DNA of 32,379 nucleotides from Gemmatimonadota bacterium (lineage in GTDB: Bacteria; Gemmatimonadota; Gemmatimonadetes; Gemmatimonadales; Gemmatimonadaceae), in the NCBI GenBank assembly GCA_023249305.1, contig JAHFCU010000032.1, positions 1 through 32,379 on the forward strand, written 5' to 3'. This document shows positions 7,546-16,770 of the stretch, piece by piece (position 1 is the first letter of the stretch; each line of letters starts with the position of its first letter). The translations under genes and the position numbers were made by a program. The notes under the pieces are model-generated. The model ran no database searches, was not told the origin of the DNA, and saw only the letters and a list, made by a program, of their open reading frames with translations.

Positions 7546-7548
7546 CTG
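7461..7548. repeat. Inverted repeat in the serA-tal divergent region
   Basis: CAGGTGAAC (7461-7469) and GTTCACCTG (7540-7548) are perfect 9-bp complements; allowing one bulged base, GCC/GGC extends the stem to 12 pairs. Inside lies a smaller hairpin, CCCCAC/GTGGGG (about 7472-7486). On the minus strand, GGTCC...GGACC offers an alternative fold that excludes the long stem. The element sits between the divergent serA and transaldolase genes and could act as RNA structure or as paired operators. Confidence 0.5.
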
Positions 7549-7580
7549 CCGCTTGAAGTCCCATCCCCCTCGCGCTGACC

Positions 7581-8723
7581 ATGCCCGCACCGCGCCTCCG
7601 GGCCCTGCACGACGCCGGCCCGTCGCTCTGGCTTGACTACATTGACCGCCCGATGCTGCACAACGGCGAGCTTGCGCGTCGCATTCGCGACGACGTGCTC
7701 ACCGGCATGACGTCCAACCCGGCGATCTTCGAGAAGGCGCTGGCGCAGGGGACGGCGTACGACGAGCAAGTCGCGACGATGACCGGCGCACGCACGGCGT
7801 GGCAGCTCTTCGAGGAGTTGGCCTCCACTGACGTACGCGCGGCGTGTGACCTGTTCCACGGCGTCTATCACGCGAGCAGCGGGCTCGACGGCTACGTGTC
7901 GCTCGAGGTTTCGCCGAACGTGGCCAATGACACCGACGGCACGGTGCGCGAGGCGCGGCATCTCTGGGCGCTCGTGAACCGGCCCAATGTGATGATCAAG
8001 GTGCCCGGGACCACGGCGGGGTGTGCGGCGCTGCGCCAGCTCATCGCCGACGGCATCAACGTGAACGTGACGCTGCTCTTCGCCATCGACGCGCATGCGC
8101 GTGTCATCGAGTCGTACCTGGCCGGGCTCGAAGCGCGCGCCGCCGCGGGGGCGCCGCTCGGCGGCGTGGCGAGCGTGGCTTCGTTCTTCGTGAGCCGCGT
8201 GGACACCGAAGTGGACAAGCGGCTCGACGCCATGGTGGCGGCGGGGAGGATGTCGGCGGAGGCCGCCACGGCGCTCAGGGGCAAAGCGGCCGTCGCCAAT
8301 GCGCAACTGGCGTATCGTCTCTTCATCGCGTCGTTCAGCGGCCCGCGCTGGAACGCACTCGCGGCACGCGGCGCGCGCGTCCAGCGCCCGCTGTGGGCGA
8401 GCACTTCCGCCAAGAACGCCGCGTACCGCGACGTGATCTACGTGGAGGAGCTCATCGGGCCGCAGACGGTGAACACGCTGCCGCCGGCGACGCTCGAGGC
8501 GTTCCGCGACCACGGCGAGGTGCGCCGCAGCATCGACGCCGACACCGCGGCCGCCGAACGGGCGCTGGGGGCCGTGGAGTCTGCGGGCATCGCGATGCGC
8601 GACGTGACGGATCAGCTCCTCATGGAGGGGCTCTCTTCCTTCCAGAAGTCATTCGACTCGCTGCTCATGGGGCTCGAGCGCAAGGCAGCCGCGCTCGGCC
8701 GCCCCGTGACCGCCGGCCGATAA
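7581..8723 (+). CDS. tal: Transaldolase
   Basis: A 380-residue enzyme of the non-oxidative pentose phosphate pathway that transfers dihydroxyacetone between sugar phosphates. It shows WLDYIDRP, GMTSNPAIFEKAL, the catalytic-lysine segment VMIKVPGT (Lys140 forms the Schiff base), NVNVTLLFAIDAH and SVASFFVSRVD. The length fits the longer bacterial transaldolase class rather than the roughly 220-residue or 316-residue types. The ATG at 7581 matches the family N-terminus; no Shine-Dalgarno sequence is visible. It heads a run of carbon-metabolism genes, with pyruvate kinase 13 bases downstream, and is transcribed divergently from serA across a structured 235-base gap. Confidence 0.93.
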   Translation: MPAPRLRALHDAGPSLWLDYIDRPMLHNGELARRIRDDVLTGMTSNPAIFEKALAQGTAYDEQVATMTGARTAWQLFEELASTDVRAACDLFHGVYHASSGLDGYVSLEVSPNVANDTDGTVREARHLWALVNRPNVMIKVPGTTAGCAALRQLIADGINVNVTLLFAIDAHARVIESYLAGLEARAAAGAPLGGVASVASFFVSRVDTEVDKRLDAMVAAGRMSAEAATALRGKAAVANAQLAYRLFIASFSGPRWNALAARGARVQRPLWASTSAKNAAYRDVIYVEELIGPQTVNTLPPATLEAFRDHGEVRRSIDADTAAAERALGAVESAGIAMRDVTDQLLMEGLSSFQKSFDSLLMGLERKAAALGRPVTAGR

Positions 8724-8736
8724 GGGGGCGCCACCG

Positions 8737-10146
8737 ATGCCGGATAGCCGCAAGCGCACCAAGGTCGTTTGCACCATCGGGCCCTCCTCCTCCGATCCGG
8801 GCGTGCTGCGCGCACTGATGGAAGCCGGGCTCGACGTGGCCCGCATCAACTTTTCCCACGGCACGCATGCGCAGCACGCCGCGCGCATCGCCGACCTTCG
8901 CCGCATCGCTGCCGAGTTGAACCGCCCGGTCGCGATCATGGGCGACCTGCAGGGTCCGCGCATTCGCGTTGGCGACCTCGAGCACGCCATCCAGCTTGAG
9001 GAAGGAGCCGAGGTGACGCTCGCACACGAGAGCGTCGCGCGCCCATCGGACATCCCCGTCACGTACGACGCCCTCGCGCAGGACGTGCGGCCCGGCGTGC
9101 GTGTTCTGCTCGACGACGGCCTTCTCGCGCTTGACGTGCTCGCGATTGACGGCGCGTTCGTTCGCTGCCGCGTGGTCTATGGCGGCCCGCTCAAGTCGCA
9201 CAAGGGGATGAACCTCCCAGGCGTGAAGGTGTCGGCGCCGCCGCTCACCGAGAAGGACCGCGCCGACATCGCATTCGCCGCCGAACACGACCTCGATTAC
9301 TTGGCGCTATCCTTCGTACGCCAGCCGTCGGACCTCGCGACGCTGCGCGCGCTCGTGCCCAAGGGCATGCTGCTCGTGTCGAAGATCGAGAAGGACTCGG
9401 CGCTCATCGACATCGAGGAGATCCTCAAGGTGTCGGATGCCGTGATGGTGGCGCGCGGCGACCTCGGCGTGGAGCTGCCATTCGAGGAAGTGCCGATCGC
9501 GCAGAAGCGCATCATCGCACTCGCCAACCGGTACGGCCGTCCCGTGATCACCGCGACGCAGATGCTCGAGTCCATGATCACGAACCCGCGTCCTACGCGC
9601 GCCGAGGCGAGCGATGTGGCCAACGCCATCTTCGACGGAACGGACGCAGTCATGTTGTCTGCGGAGACGGCAAGCGGAGCGTATCCGATGCTCGCCGTCG
9701 AGGCCATGGTGCGCATCGCGCTCGAAGCCGAGCGCCAACCCGTGACGCGCGGTGTCGGCGCGGATCGTGTAGAGCCTGGCCAGGCGAGCGTCGAGGAGAC
9801 GATCGCCGGCGCGACCGTCACCGCGGTGCGCATGGTGGGCGCCGTGGCGGTGGCGGTCTTCACGAAGTCGGGTTTCGCGGCGCGCATCGTCGCGGCGCGG
9901 CGCCCGGGCGTGCCGATCATCGCCTTCACCGATCAGTCGCGCACGTACCGCCAGCTCGCGCTCGTCTGGGGCGTTACGCCGGTGCTCGTGCCGCACGCCG
10001 ACACCTACGAGCAGATGTCGTGGAAGGCGCGTGGGATTTGCTTGGACATGGGCGTCGCGAAACCCGGCGACCGCGTGGTGATGACGGCTGGCGTACCCTT
10101 CGACGTGCCGGGCACGACCAACACGCTCAAGGTGGAGACGGTGTGA
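8737..10146 (+). CDS. pyk: Pyruvate kinase
   Basis: A 469-residue glycolytic enzyme making ATP and pyruvate from phosphoenolpyruvate and ADP. Motifs appear in order: TKVVCTIGPSS, ARINFSHGTH (substrate arginine and asparagine), GDLQGPRIRVG, LSFVRQPSDL, the active-site strand LLVSKIEKDSAL with its catalytic lysine, ARGDLGVELPFEEVPIAQK (metal-binding glutamate and aspartate), and TATQMLESMITNPRPTRAE. The C-terminal regulatory domain is complete, so the protein is full length. It lies 13 bases after tal, and its stop overlaps the GTG of the next gene (GTGA, 10143-10146), so tal-pyk-hydrolase-pgi looks like a translationally coupled operon. Confidence 0.96.
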   Translation: MPDSRKRTKVVCTIGPSSSDPGVLRALMEAGLDVARINFSHGTHAQHAARIADLRRIAAELNRPVAIMGDLQGPRIRVGDLEHAIQLEEGAEVTLAHESVARPSDIPVTYDALAQDVRPGVRVLLDDGLLALDVLAIDGAFVRCRVVYGGPLKSHKGMNLPGVKVSAPPLTEKDRADIAFAAEHDLDYLALSFVRQPSDLATLRALVPKGMLLVSKIEKDSALIDIEEILKVSDAVMVARGDLGVELPFEEVPIAQKRIIALANRYGRPVITATQMLESMITNPRPTRAEASDVANAIFDGTDAVMLSAETASGAYPMLAVEAMVRIALEAERQPVTRGVGADRVEPGQASVEETIAGATVTAVRMVGAVAVAVFTKSGFAARIVAARRPGVPIIAFTDQSRTYRQLALVWGVTPVLVPHADTYEQMSWKARGICLDMGVAKPGDRVVMTAGVPFDVPGTTNTLKVETV

Positions 10147-10916
10147 AGCTGACCTTCCTCGGTACCGGCACGAGCTTCGGCGTTCCCGTTGTGGGGTGCG
10201 CGTGCACCGTCTGCCGGTCCGGGGACCCGCGTGACAAGCGCACGCGCGTCGGCGCCGTCGTTCAGGTGGGGCACACGCGTCTACTCATTGACACGCCGCC
10301 GGAGTTGCGGCTGCAGCTCATCGCGACGGGCATCGCCGACGTCGACGCCGTGCTCTTCACGCACGACCATGCCGACCACACGCACGGTCTCGACGACATT
10401 CGCGCGATCTCCGTGCGCCGCGAAGGGGCGATGCCCATCTACGGCCCGGCCGAAACGCTGCGGACGCTCCGCACCAAGTTCCCGTACATCTTCGATGATG
10501 CCGTGCGCCCGATGCCGGGCACATACAAGCCCGAGGGAACAGCGACGGCGCTCGAACCGGGCGTGACCGCGCGCATCGGCGACGCCGACGTGACGCCCAT
10601 TGAGGTGCCGCACGGCCGATGGCGCGTCTTCGGCTATCGCATCGGTGCGCTCGCGTATGTCACCGATGCCAAGACGATTCCCGACGCCGCGTTCGCGCTG
10701 ATGCAGGGGGCCGACGTGCTGGTGATCAACGCGCTCTTCCGCACGCCGCATCCGACGCACTTGAGCCTCGGCGAGGCGGTGGCGGTCGCACGCCGCGTGG
10801 GTGCGCGGCAGACGTGGCTGACGCACCTGACGCACGACAACCTGCATGCCACGCTCGCGGCGGAGCTTCCCCCGGACATTCAGCCGGCCTTCGACGGCCT
10901 TGTGGTGGAGTGCTGA
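10143..10916 (+). CDS. MBL-fold metallo-hydrolase, PhnP-like phosphodiesterase
   Basis: A 257-residue metallo-beta-lactamase-fold protein. It begins VKLTFLGTGTSFGVPVVGCAC, then CTVCRSGDPRDKRTR, the cysteine-bearing insertion that binds a structural zinc in PhnP-type enzymes. The metal motif THDHADHTHGLDD (HxHxDH) and the later VPHG, YVTDAKT and WLTHLTHDN supply the remaining ligands. PhnP hydrolyses cyclic ribose phosphates; the exact substrate here is unknown. The GTG start at 10143 overlaps the pyk stop by 4 bases, and upstream in-frame codons lie within pyk. Its stop shares one base with the pgi ATG (TGATG). Lying between two glycolytic genes, it may clean up a phosphorylated side product, but that is inference. 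Confidence 0.85.
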   Translation: MKLTFLGTGTSFGVPVVGCACTVCRSGDPRDKRTRVGAVVQVGHTRLLIDTPPELRLQLIATGIADVDAVLFTHDHADHTHGLDDIRAISVRREGAMPIYGPAETLRTLRTKFPYIFDDAVRPMPGTYKPEGTATALEPGVTARIGDADVTPIEVPHGRWRVFGYRIGALAYVTDAKTIPDAAFALMQGADVLVINALFRTPHPTHLSLGEAVAVARRVGARQTWLTHLTHDNLHATLAAELPPDIQPAFDGLVVEC

Positions 10917-12307
10917 TGGCGTTCACGCTCGATGTAACCTCGATGACGGAGCCGGCGGTACCTGCCGGCGTGCGTGATGATGACTGGCCGGCGCTCGCCG
11001 AGCGATTCCGTGCGGCGCACGCGACAGTGGCGGGCATCGCGGCCACCGGCGTCTACGGCTACCGCGAACTCGAACAACAGGCGTCGGAGCGCAAGCGGGT
11101 ATCGGCCTTCGCCGAGTCGGTGAAGGGACGCTACGACGACATCGTCGTGCTCGGCATCGGCGGATCGTCGCTTGGCGCGATCGCGCTGCGTACGGCGCTC
11201 CTTCCCGCCGCATGGAACGCGCGCACCGCCGCGGAGCGTGGCGGGCTGCCGCGACTGCACGTGCTCGACAACGTGGATCCGCGCACCATCGGCGGCGTGC
11301 TCTCGATCGTGTCGCTGCCTCGCACGCTGTTCGTCGTGATCTCGAAGTCCGGCGGCACCATCGAGACGCTGGCGCAGTATCTCGTCGTGCGCGACCGCTT
11401 GGTGCGCGCGGAGCTCGAGCTCGCGAGCCACTTCGCTTTCGTGACGGATCCTTCCAAGGGTGCATTGCGCGCCATCGCCGCGCGCGACGGCGTTCCGGCG
11501 TTCGACGTGCCGCCAAATGTCGGCGGTCGGTTCAGCGTCCTCTCGCCGGTCGGCACGCTCGCGGCCGCGCTGTGCGGCATGGACATCGAGGCGCTCTGCG
11601 CCGGCGCTTGCGTAATGCGCGATGCGACGATGAGTGCTGAACTCGAGCAGAACGCCGCAGGGCTTTTCGCGACGCTTCAGTGGCGTGCGCACGCGCAGGC
11701 GGGGCAGGGCCAGCACGTGATGATGCCCTACAGCGATGCCCTGCGTGATCTCGCACCGTGGTTCGTGCAACTGTGGGCCGAATCGCTGGGAAAGGAAGAT
11801 GCGGACGGACTGCACGTAGGCCCGACTCCCATCGCAAGCGTCGGCGCGACGGACCAGCACAGCCAGGTGCAGCTCTTCATGGAAGGGCCCGCCGACAAAA
11901 CGGTGACGTTCTTGCGCGTCGAAGGTGCGGCACACGACATCGAGATTCCGCGCCTCGAGCAGGGCGAGAAGGCGCTCGCCTACCTCGGCGGGCACACGCT
12001 CGGCGAGCTGCTGGACGTTGAGTGCCGCTCGACGGCGAGCGCGTTGGCACGGGCCGGGCGGCCGTCGATGACGATGACGGTGGGGGAGTCGGACGCGTGG
12101 CACGTCGGCGGCCTGATGATGTGGCTCATGCAGGCAACTACACTGGCCGGCGCGCTCTATCGGGTGAACCCGCTCGACCAGCCGGGCGTCGAGCTGGGCA
12201 AGCGGCTGGCCAACCGGGAGTTGGGGCATCCGGACCACGCGCACGCCAACGGGGTTGAGGGGGCGCGGGCGGCCGTGATTTCGCCCCGACGGTTGCGCGT
12301 CGGCTGA
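10916..12307 (+). CDS. pgi: Glucose-6-phosphate isomerase
   Basis: A 463-residue phosphosugar isomerase interconverting glucose-6-phosphate and fructose-6-phosphate. Visible motifs are VLGIGGSSLGAIAL (first SIS domain), VISKSGGTIET (phosphate loop), GGRFSVLSPVG, LWAESLGKE (catalytic glutamate), GATDQHSQVQLFMEGP (histidine) and the C-terminal QPGVELGK with the conserved lysine. It is somewhat shorter than the 550-residue E. coli type, as in many bacteria. The ATG at 10916 overlaps the upstream stop as TGATG; a longer in-frame version to 10619 lies inside the hydrolase and is discarded. It closes the tal-pyk-hydrolase-pgi operon; 109 bases separate it from the aldolase gene. Confidence 0.95.
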   Translation: MAFTLDVTSMTEPAVPAGVRDDDWPALAERFRAAHATVAGIAATGVYGYRELEQQASERKRVSAFAESVKGRYDDIVVLGIGGSSLGAIALRTALLPAAWNARTAAERGGLPRLHVLDNVDPRTIGGVLSIVSLPRTLFVVISKSGGTIETLAQYLVVRDRLVRAELELASHFAFVTDPSKGALRAIAARDGVPAFDVPPNVGGRFSVLSPVGTLAAALCGMDIEALCAGACVMRDATMSAELEQNAAGLFATLQWRAHAQAGQGQHVMMPYSDALRDLAPWFVQLWAESLGKEDADGLHVGPTPIASVGATDQHSQVQLFMEGPADKTVTFLRVEGAAHDIEIPRLEQGEKALAYLGGHTLGELLDVECRSTASALARAGRPSMTMTVGESDAWHVGGLMMWLMQATTLAGALYRVNPLDQPGVELGKRLANRELGHPDHAHANGVEGARAAVISPRRLRVG

Positions 12308-12416
12308 GCCGAGTTCGTTGTTGCCCCCCGCGCCTCAGACGAGCAAATTACTAGGCTGGCGCGACGGGTCCTGACCGGGGCTCAGCGCGCGCCGTATCTC
12401 ACCCCGAATTCCCCAC

Positions 12417-13838
12417 ATGTCGCATACGATAGACACTCTGCAACGACTACTCGGCGCCGCGGCCGCGGTCGAGAACAACCGTTTGGTATTGAAGGATCCG
12501 GCCGCGCTCGCGTCCTCACGCATGGACGAACTCGTGCGCCTCGCCGTGTTCGGCAGCGCGGACGAAAAGGACTGGGCGCGCTGGGCGATCCTCGAGCTCG
12601 GCGAAGCGGTGGGCGTGCGCTCGGCGTCCATTCACGAGCTGTACATGGCGCGCGGCCGCGGCGAGATCGCCGGCTTCACCGTGCCGGCCATCAACGTGCG
12701 CGGCATGTCGTACGACACGGCGCGCGCGATCTTCCGCACGGCCGTCAAGCTCAATGCCGGCGCCTTCCTGCTCGAGATCGCCCGCAGCGAGATCGCATAC
12801 ACCGACCAGCGGCCCACGGAGTACGTGGCCGTGATGATCGCCGCCGCGCTGCGCGAAGGGTACCGCGCGCCGGTCTTCATCCAGGGCGACCATTTTCAGG
12901 TGAACGCCAAGAAGTTCGCGGCCGATCCACTCGCCGAAGTGGCGGCCGTCAAGGCGCTGGCCACTGAGGCGATCGCGGCGGGCTTCTACAACATCGACCT
13001 CGACACCTCAACGCTCGTTGATCTGTCCAAGCCGACGCTCGCGGAGCAGCAGCGGCTGAACTACGAGATTGGCGTCGAGCTGACGCGGTTCGTACGCGGG
13101 CTCGAACCGAAAGGCGTGACCATCTCGCTCGGCGGTGAGATTGGCGAGGTCGGGACGAGCAACTCGACGGTGCCCGAGCTGCGCGCCTTCATGGACGGCT
13201 ATCAGACGACGCTCCAGCGCCAGGCGCCGGGCATGGTGGGGCTCTCCAAGATCTCGGTGCAGTCGGGGACGTCGCACGGCGGCGTGGTGAACGCCGACGG
13301 CTCAATCGCCGATGTGAAACTCGACTTCAAGACGCTCGAGGACCTGGGGAAGGTGGCCCGCGCGGACTACGGGCTCTCGGGAGCCGTGCAGCACGGCGCG
13401 TCCACGCTGCCCGATGCGCTGTTCAACAACTTCCCGCGCACGGAGACGGCGGAGATTCACCTCGCCACGGGCTTCCAGACGATGCTGTATGACCTCCTGC
13501 CGGCGGCGCTGCGCGCGGAGGTCTACGAGTGGCTGCGCGTGAACGCCAAGGACGAGCGGAAGCCGAGTGACACCGACGAGCAATTCTTCTACAAGTCGCG
13601 CAAGAAAGCGCTGGGGCCGTTCAAGAAGCAGCTCTGGGCGCTTCCGGCCGAAACGCAGGCCGCTCTGGCCCGCGCGTACGACGCGAAGTTCGAGTTCCTG
13701 TTCACCCAGTTGGCCGTCGGCGGCACCATGCCGCACGTCCAGCGGTATATCAAAGCACCTGAACAGCGGCGGCCCGTGCCGTCGCACGCCGGTCCGGCGG
13801 TGCAGGCGGCCCCCGACGACGCCGAAGCCGGCGAATAG
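12417..13838 (+). CDS. Class II ketose-bisphosphate aldolase (fructose-bisphosphate aldolase family)
   Basis: A 473-residue zinc aldolase. The core can be aligned to class II aldolases: PAINVRGMSYDTARAI, FIQGDHFQVN (Asp158 proton relay, His159 zinc ligand), GGEIGEVGTSN (glutamate of the active site), SGTSHGG (His287) and AVQHGASTLPDALF (His326, the HGGSG position), then the phosphate-binding end of the barrel. About 70 extra N-terminal residues and a long C-terminal tail (ending in a Pro/Ala-rich stretch) make it longer than the usual 285-360 residues. Coming right after pgi, it most likely supplies the fructose-1,6-bisphosphate cleavage/condensation step, though tagatose- or another ketose-bisphosphate is not excluded by sequence alone. 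The ATG at 12417 lacks an obvious Shine-Dalgarno site. Confidence 0.8.
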   Translation: MSHTIDTLQRLLGAAAAVENNRLVLKDPAALASSRMDELVRLAVFGSADEKDWARWAILELGEAVGVRSASIHELYMARGRGEIAGFTVPAINVRGMSYDTARAIFRTAVKLNAGAFLLEIARSEIAYTDQRPTEYVAVMIAAALREGYRAPVFIQGDHFQVNAKKFAADPLAEVAAVKALATEAIAAGFYNIDLDTSTLVDLSKPTLAEQQRLNYEIGVELTRFVRGLEPKGVTISLGGEIGEVGTSNSTVPELRAFMDGYQTTLQRQAPGMVGLSKISVQSGTSHGGVVNADGSIADVKLDFKTLEDLGKVARADYGLSGAVQHGASTLPDALFNNFPRTETAEIHLATGFQTMLYDLLPAALRAEVYEWLRVNAKDERKPSDTDEQFFYKSRKKALGPFKKQLWALPAETQAALARAYDAKFEFLFTQLAVGGTMPHVQRYIKAPEQRRPVPSHAGPAVQAAPDDAEAGE

Positions 13839-13897
13839 TTCCCGTAGTGCCGCGGATCCCGCTGGGGCGGGAGCCGCCTCATTCTCATGGAGACGAC

Positions 13898-14794
13898 ATG
13901 CGCAAGACATTCCTGATTGCCGCCGCCGCGGTGCTCGCCCTCACGGCCTGTGTGTCGAAGGGTGAATTGGAGAAGCAGCTCGAGCAGGTGAAGCTCATTT
14001 CGGCGGAGAAGGACTCGCTGCTCAAGGATGTGATGGCCACGTCGCAGTTCATCGCCGACGTCAACACCGAGCTCGCCAAGGTGAAGGACGCCAAGGCGGG
14101 CAAGCCCGTGGTGGGCGCGGCGGGAGAGCTGACGAGTCCGTCGCCGGCCGACCAGCGCGCGCAGATCCTCGCGCGCGTCAAGACGCTGACCGATCGCGTC
14201 AACGAGGCGGAGTCGCGCCTCGCCGCCAGCCGCCAGCGTGTGGCCGCCCTGTCGGGCGAAACTGACGCGCTCAAGAAGCAGCTCGCGCAGTACGATTCGA
14301 CGATCACCGCCTTCAAGTCCATCATTGAGAACCAGAAGGCTGAGATCGCATCGCTCACGTCGCAGGTCACCGCGCTGACGGGCGAGAATGTCGTGCTGAA
14401 GACCGAGAAGGCCCAGCTGACCACGGAAAAGACGCAGCTGACGGGCGAGAAGGAGGCGCTGACGGTTGAGCGCAACACGGTCTACTACGTCATCGGCACC
14501 AAGGCGGAGCTGCGCCAGAAGGGGATCATCGTGAAGAAGGGCGGTATCCTGGGCATCGCAGCGACGGACATTCCGGCGACAACGCTCAACCCGTCGGACT
14601 TCACGTCGATCGACAAGACGAAGGTGGCGTCCATCGCGCTGCCGAACCCGGACAAGAGCTACAAAGTGATTTCGCGGCAGGATCTTGGCGCCACCGAGCA
14701 GCCCGCGAAGGGCGGCTTCAAGGGCGCGATCAAGATCACGAACGCCGAGCAGTTCTGGGCGGCGTCGAAGTTCCTCATCATCGTCCAGAACTGA
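13898..14794 (+). CDS. Coiled-coil lipoprotein of unknown function
   Basis: A 298-residue protein beginning MRKTFLIAAAAVLALTAC, a lipoprotein signal peptide with lipobox LTAC and the lipidated cysteine at residue 18. Residues about 20-200 are rich in Lys, Glu, Leu and Gln, with heptads typical of a long coiled coil, including EKAQLTTEKTQLTGEKEAL near residue 170-188. A compact C-terminal part (about 205-298) contains KAELRQKGIIVKKGG and ends in FLIIVQN. The ATG at 13898 has GGAG six bases upstream. Similar proteins with a coiled coil followed by this C-terminal domain are known as uncharacterised lipoproteins in several phyla. Envelope attachment is secure; function is unknown. Confidence 0.75.
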   Translation: MRKTFLIAAAAVLALTACVSKGELEKQLEQVKLISAEKDSLLKDVMATSQFIADVNTELAKVKDAKAGKPVVGAAGELTSPSPADQRAQILARVKTLTDRVNEAESRLAASRQRVAALSGETDALKKQLAQYDSTITAFKSIIENQKAEIASLTSQVTALTGENVVLKTEKAQLTTEKTQLTGEKEALTVERNTVYYVIGTKAELRQKGIIVKKGGILGIAATDIPATTLNPSDFTSIDKTKVASIALPNPDKSYKVISRQDLGATEQPAKGGFKGAIKITNAEQFWAASKFLIIVQN

Positions 14795-14813
14795 TGCACC
14801 GAGTGTCCCGCGG

Positions 14814-15728
14814 ATGAGCGCGTCGCCGCCATGGGGGGCGGCGCGCCTCCGTGACGCGTTCGTCGACTACGCCCGTCGCATCTGGAAGAAGGGCGGAGAA
14901 GACGACCTGTTCTTTCTCGCCGGCGGGGTGGCCTACAACATCCTCCTCGCCGGCGTGCCGTTTTTCTTGCTGCTGATCGCCGGCATCGGCTACGTACTCA
15001 ACAAGCCGCAGGCCGACTCGATGCGCGACGTCGTCGAGTTTCTCGGCCGCCTGCTGCCCGTCGGCACCGACAACGGCCGGAGCTACCTCGATCCAATCCT
15101 GCGCGACGTGGTGCGCACGCGCGGCCAAGTGGGCTTGGTATCGGCCGCGGCCTTCGTCTGGTTTTCCACGCGCCTCTTCGGCACCCTGCGCAGCGTGCTG
15201 CAGCGCGTCTTCTCCCTCGGGCAGGGACGTGGCATCGTCGTCGGCAAGCTGTACGATGTCTGGTACACCGTGCTCTCGTCGGCGCTCTTCGCGGCCTACC
15301 TCGCCCTGTCGGCGTATCTCGCGATCATGGGCGATCGCGGCACGACCATCCTGCGCGAGATGGGGATGGACGCGACGATGATGGGCACGCTCGAGTACGT
15401 CCTGGGTCGCGTGCTCGCCTTCGTCGTCGTCGTCGTGATCTTCTTCAGCCTGTACAAGTTCCTGCCGGCGGGGCACGTGCCGTGGCGGCAGGCCTTCGTT
15501 GCGTCTCTGACCACCGGCGTGCTCTTCGAAATCGCGCGCAACGCGTTCGTGATGGTGGTGAAGCACTTCAACCCGGCCTCGCTGTACACCGGCACGCTGG
15601 GCGCGCTCGTGATCGTCGTGTTCTGGGTGTACTACGCGGCGCTGCTTTTCGTCGTCGGCGGCGAAGTGGCGCACGTGTATGCGCTGCGCCGCCGGCGACT
15701 GCACGGACGCGAAGCCATGGAGGGATAA
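14814..15728 (+). CDS. YihY/BrkB-family membrane protein
   Basis: A 304-residue integral membrane protein with about six hydrophobic helices: after an N-terminal amphipathic part ([20 protein letters not shown], the family's conserved first helix with AxxYxxL), segments follow near residues 110-125, 145-170, 190-210, 220-240 and 255-285. The late [22 protein letters not shown] matches the conserved G...vlllWlYysa.ilLlGAE block of the YihY family, ending with the glutamate before a basic tail. Family members were once called ribonuclease BN but are better regarded as membrane proteins of unsettled, possibly transport, function. The ATG at 14814 fits the family start; the stop shares one base with the next gene (TAATG). 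Confidence 0.88.
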   Translation: MSASPPWGAARLRDAFVDYARRIWKKGGEDDLFFLAGGVAYNILLAGVPFFLLLIAGIGYVLNKPQADSMRDVVEFLGRLLPVGTDNGRSYLDPILRDVVRTRGQVGLVSAAAFVWFSTRLFGTLRSVLQRVFSLGQGRGIVVGKLYDVWYTVLSSALFAAYLALSAYLAIMGDRGTTILREMGMDATMMGTLEYVLGRVLAFVVVVVIFFSLYKFLPAGHVPWRQAFVASLTTGVLFEIARNAFVMVVKHFNPASLYTGTLGALVIVVFWVYYAALLFVVGGEVAHVYALRRRRLHGREAMEG

Positions 15729-16747
15729 TGATTGACCTGCGCAGCGACACCGTAACCAGGCCCACGCCGGCGATGCGCCGGGCGATGGCCGAGGCCGAAG
15801 TGGGCGACGACGTGCTCGACGGCGACCCGACTGTGCTCGCGCTGCAGGAGCGCGTGGCGGCGATGCTGGGCAAGGAGCGCGCGCTGTTCGTGCCGACGGG
15901 AACGATGGGCAATGCGTGCGGGCTCTGGGTGCACGGCAGGCACGGCACCGAAGCGTACGCGCACGACGACTCGCACATCGTCAACTGGGAGATTGCGGGG
16001 CTCGCCGGACTGCGCGGGCTTCAGGCGCGCATGGTGCGCGGCGCACCAGTGATGACGCTCGCGACGCTGCAGGCGGCCGTGCGTCCGCCGAGCAAGCACG
16101 CCCCGAAGGCGAGCGTGGTCTGCTTCGAGAACACGCACAATGGCGCGGGCGGCATGGTGACCCCCATTGGCGACCTGCGCGCCATGGCCGAGTTCGCGCG
16201 GACGACGCTCAAGCTGCCAATCCACCTCGATGGCGCGCGGCTGTGGAATGCGCACGTCGCGACGGGCACCCCGCTCTCCGATTTCGCGGCGTGCGCCGAC
16301 ACCGTGATGGTCTCGTTCTCCAAGGGACTCGGCGCGCCGCTCGGCGCCTGCATCACGGGAACTGCCGCGCACATGGAGGAGGCGTTTGTCGCCCGCAAGC
16401 GGCTGGGCGGCGGGATGCGCCAGAGCGGCATTGTGGCCGCGGGTGCGCTGCACGGTCTCGAGCACCATCTCGGCCGGTTGCACGAGGACCACGCCAACGC
16501 CAAGCGCTTGGCGGCGATCGTCGCCGACGGCGTTGCTGATGTGCAGGTCGTGCCCCCCGACACGAACATCGTGATGATTGACCTGCCCGCGCGCATTGAC
16601 GCGGCCACCGCGACGGCGCGTGCAAAGGAGCTGGGTGTGCTCATCTCGCAGTGGCACGCTACACGCGTGCGCGTGGTCACGCACCTCGACGCGTCGGCCG
16701 CGGACGTGGAGGTAGCGGGGCGCGCGCTGGTGAAGGCGCTGGTGTAG
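15728..16747 (+). CDS. Low-specificity threonine aldolase
   Basis: A 339-residue PLP enzyme splitting threonine or allo-threonine into glycine and acetaldehyde. It starts with the hallmark [20 protein letters not shown], then [27 protein letters not shown], the cofactor aspartate in [10 protein letters not shown], and Lys199 in [13 protein letters not shown], the PLP lysine. [13 protein letters not shown] completes the family pattern. The ATG at 15728 overlaps the preceding stop as TAATG and has GGAGGG a few bases upstream, so it is probably cotranscribed with the YihY-type gene. The stereospecificity (L versus D) follows the L-type family by motif; the physiological substrate was not deduced. 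Confidence 0.93.
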   Translation: MIDLRSDTVTRPTPAMRRAMAEAEVGDDVLDGDPTVLALQERVAAMLGKERALFVPTGTMGNACGLWVHGRHGTEAYAHDDSHIVNWEIAGLAGLRGLQARMVRGAPVMTLATLQAAVRPPSKHAPKASVVCFENTHNGAGGMVTPIGDLRAMAEFARTTLKLPIHLDGARLWNAHVATGTPLSDFAACADTVMVSFSKGLGAPLGACITGTAAHMEEAFVARKRLGGGMRQSGIVAAGALHGLEHHLGRLHEDHANAKRLAAIVADGVADVQVVPPDTNIVMIDLPARIDAATATARAKELGVLISQWHATRVRVVTHLDASAADVEVAGRALVKALV

Positions 16748-16770
16748 CGCGAGGGCCGACGCACGGACCG

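Noticed and set aside
7346-7582. Upstream extension of serA to an ATG at 7582
   Set aside because: The added residues show no similarity to SerA, whose conserved N-terminus begins immediately after the GTG at 7345.
10880-12244. 454-codon minus-strand frame opposite pgi
   Set aside because: It is fully antisense to glucose-6-phosphate isomerase, whose motifs are all present; composition is shadow-like.
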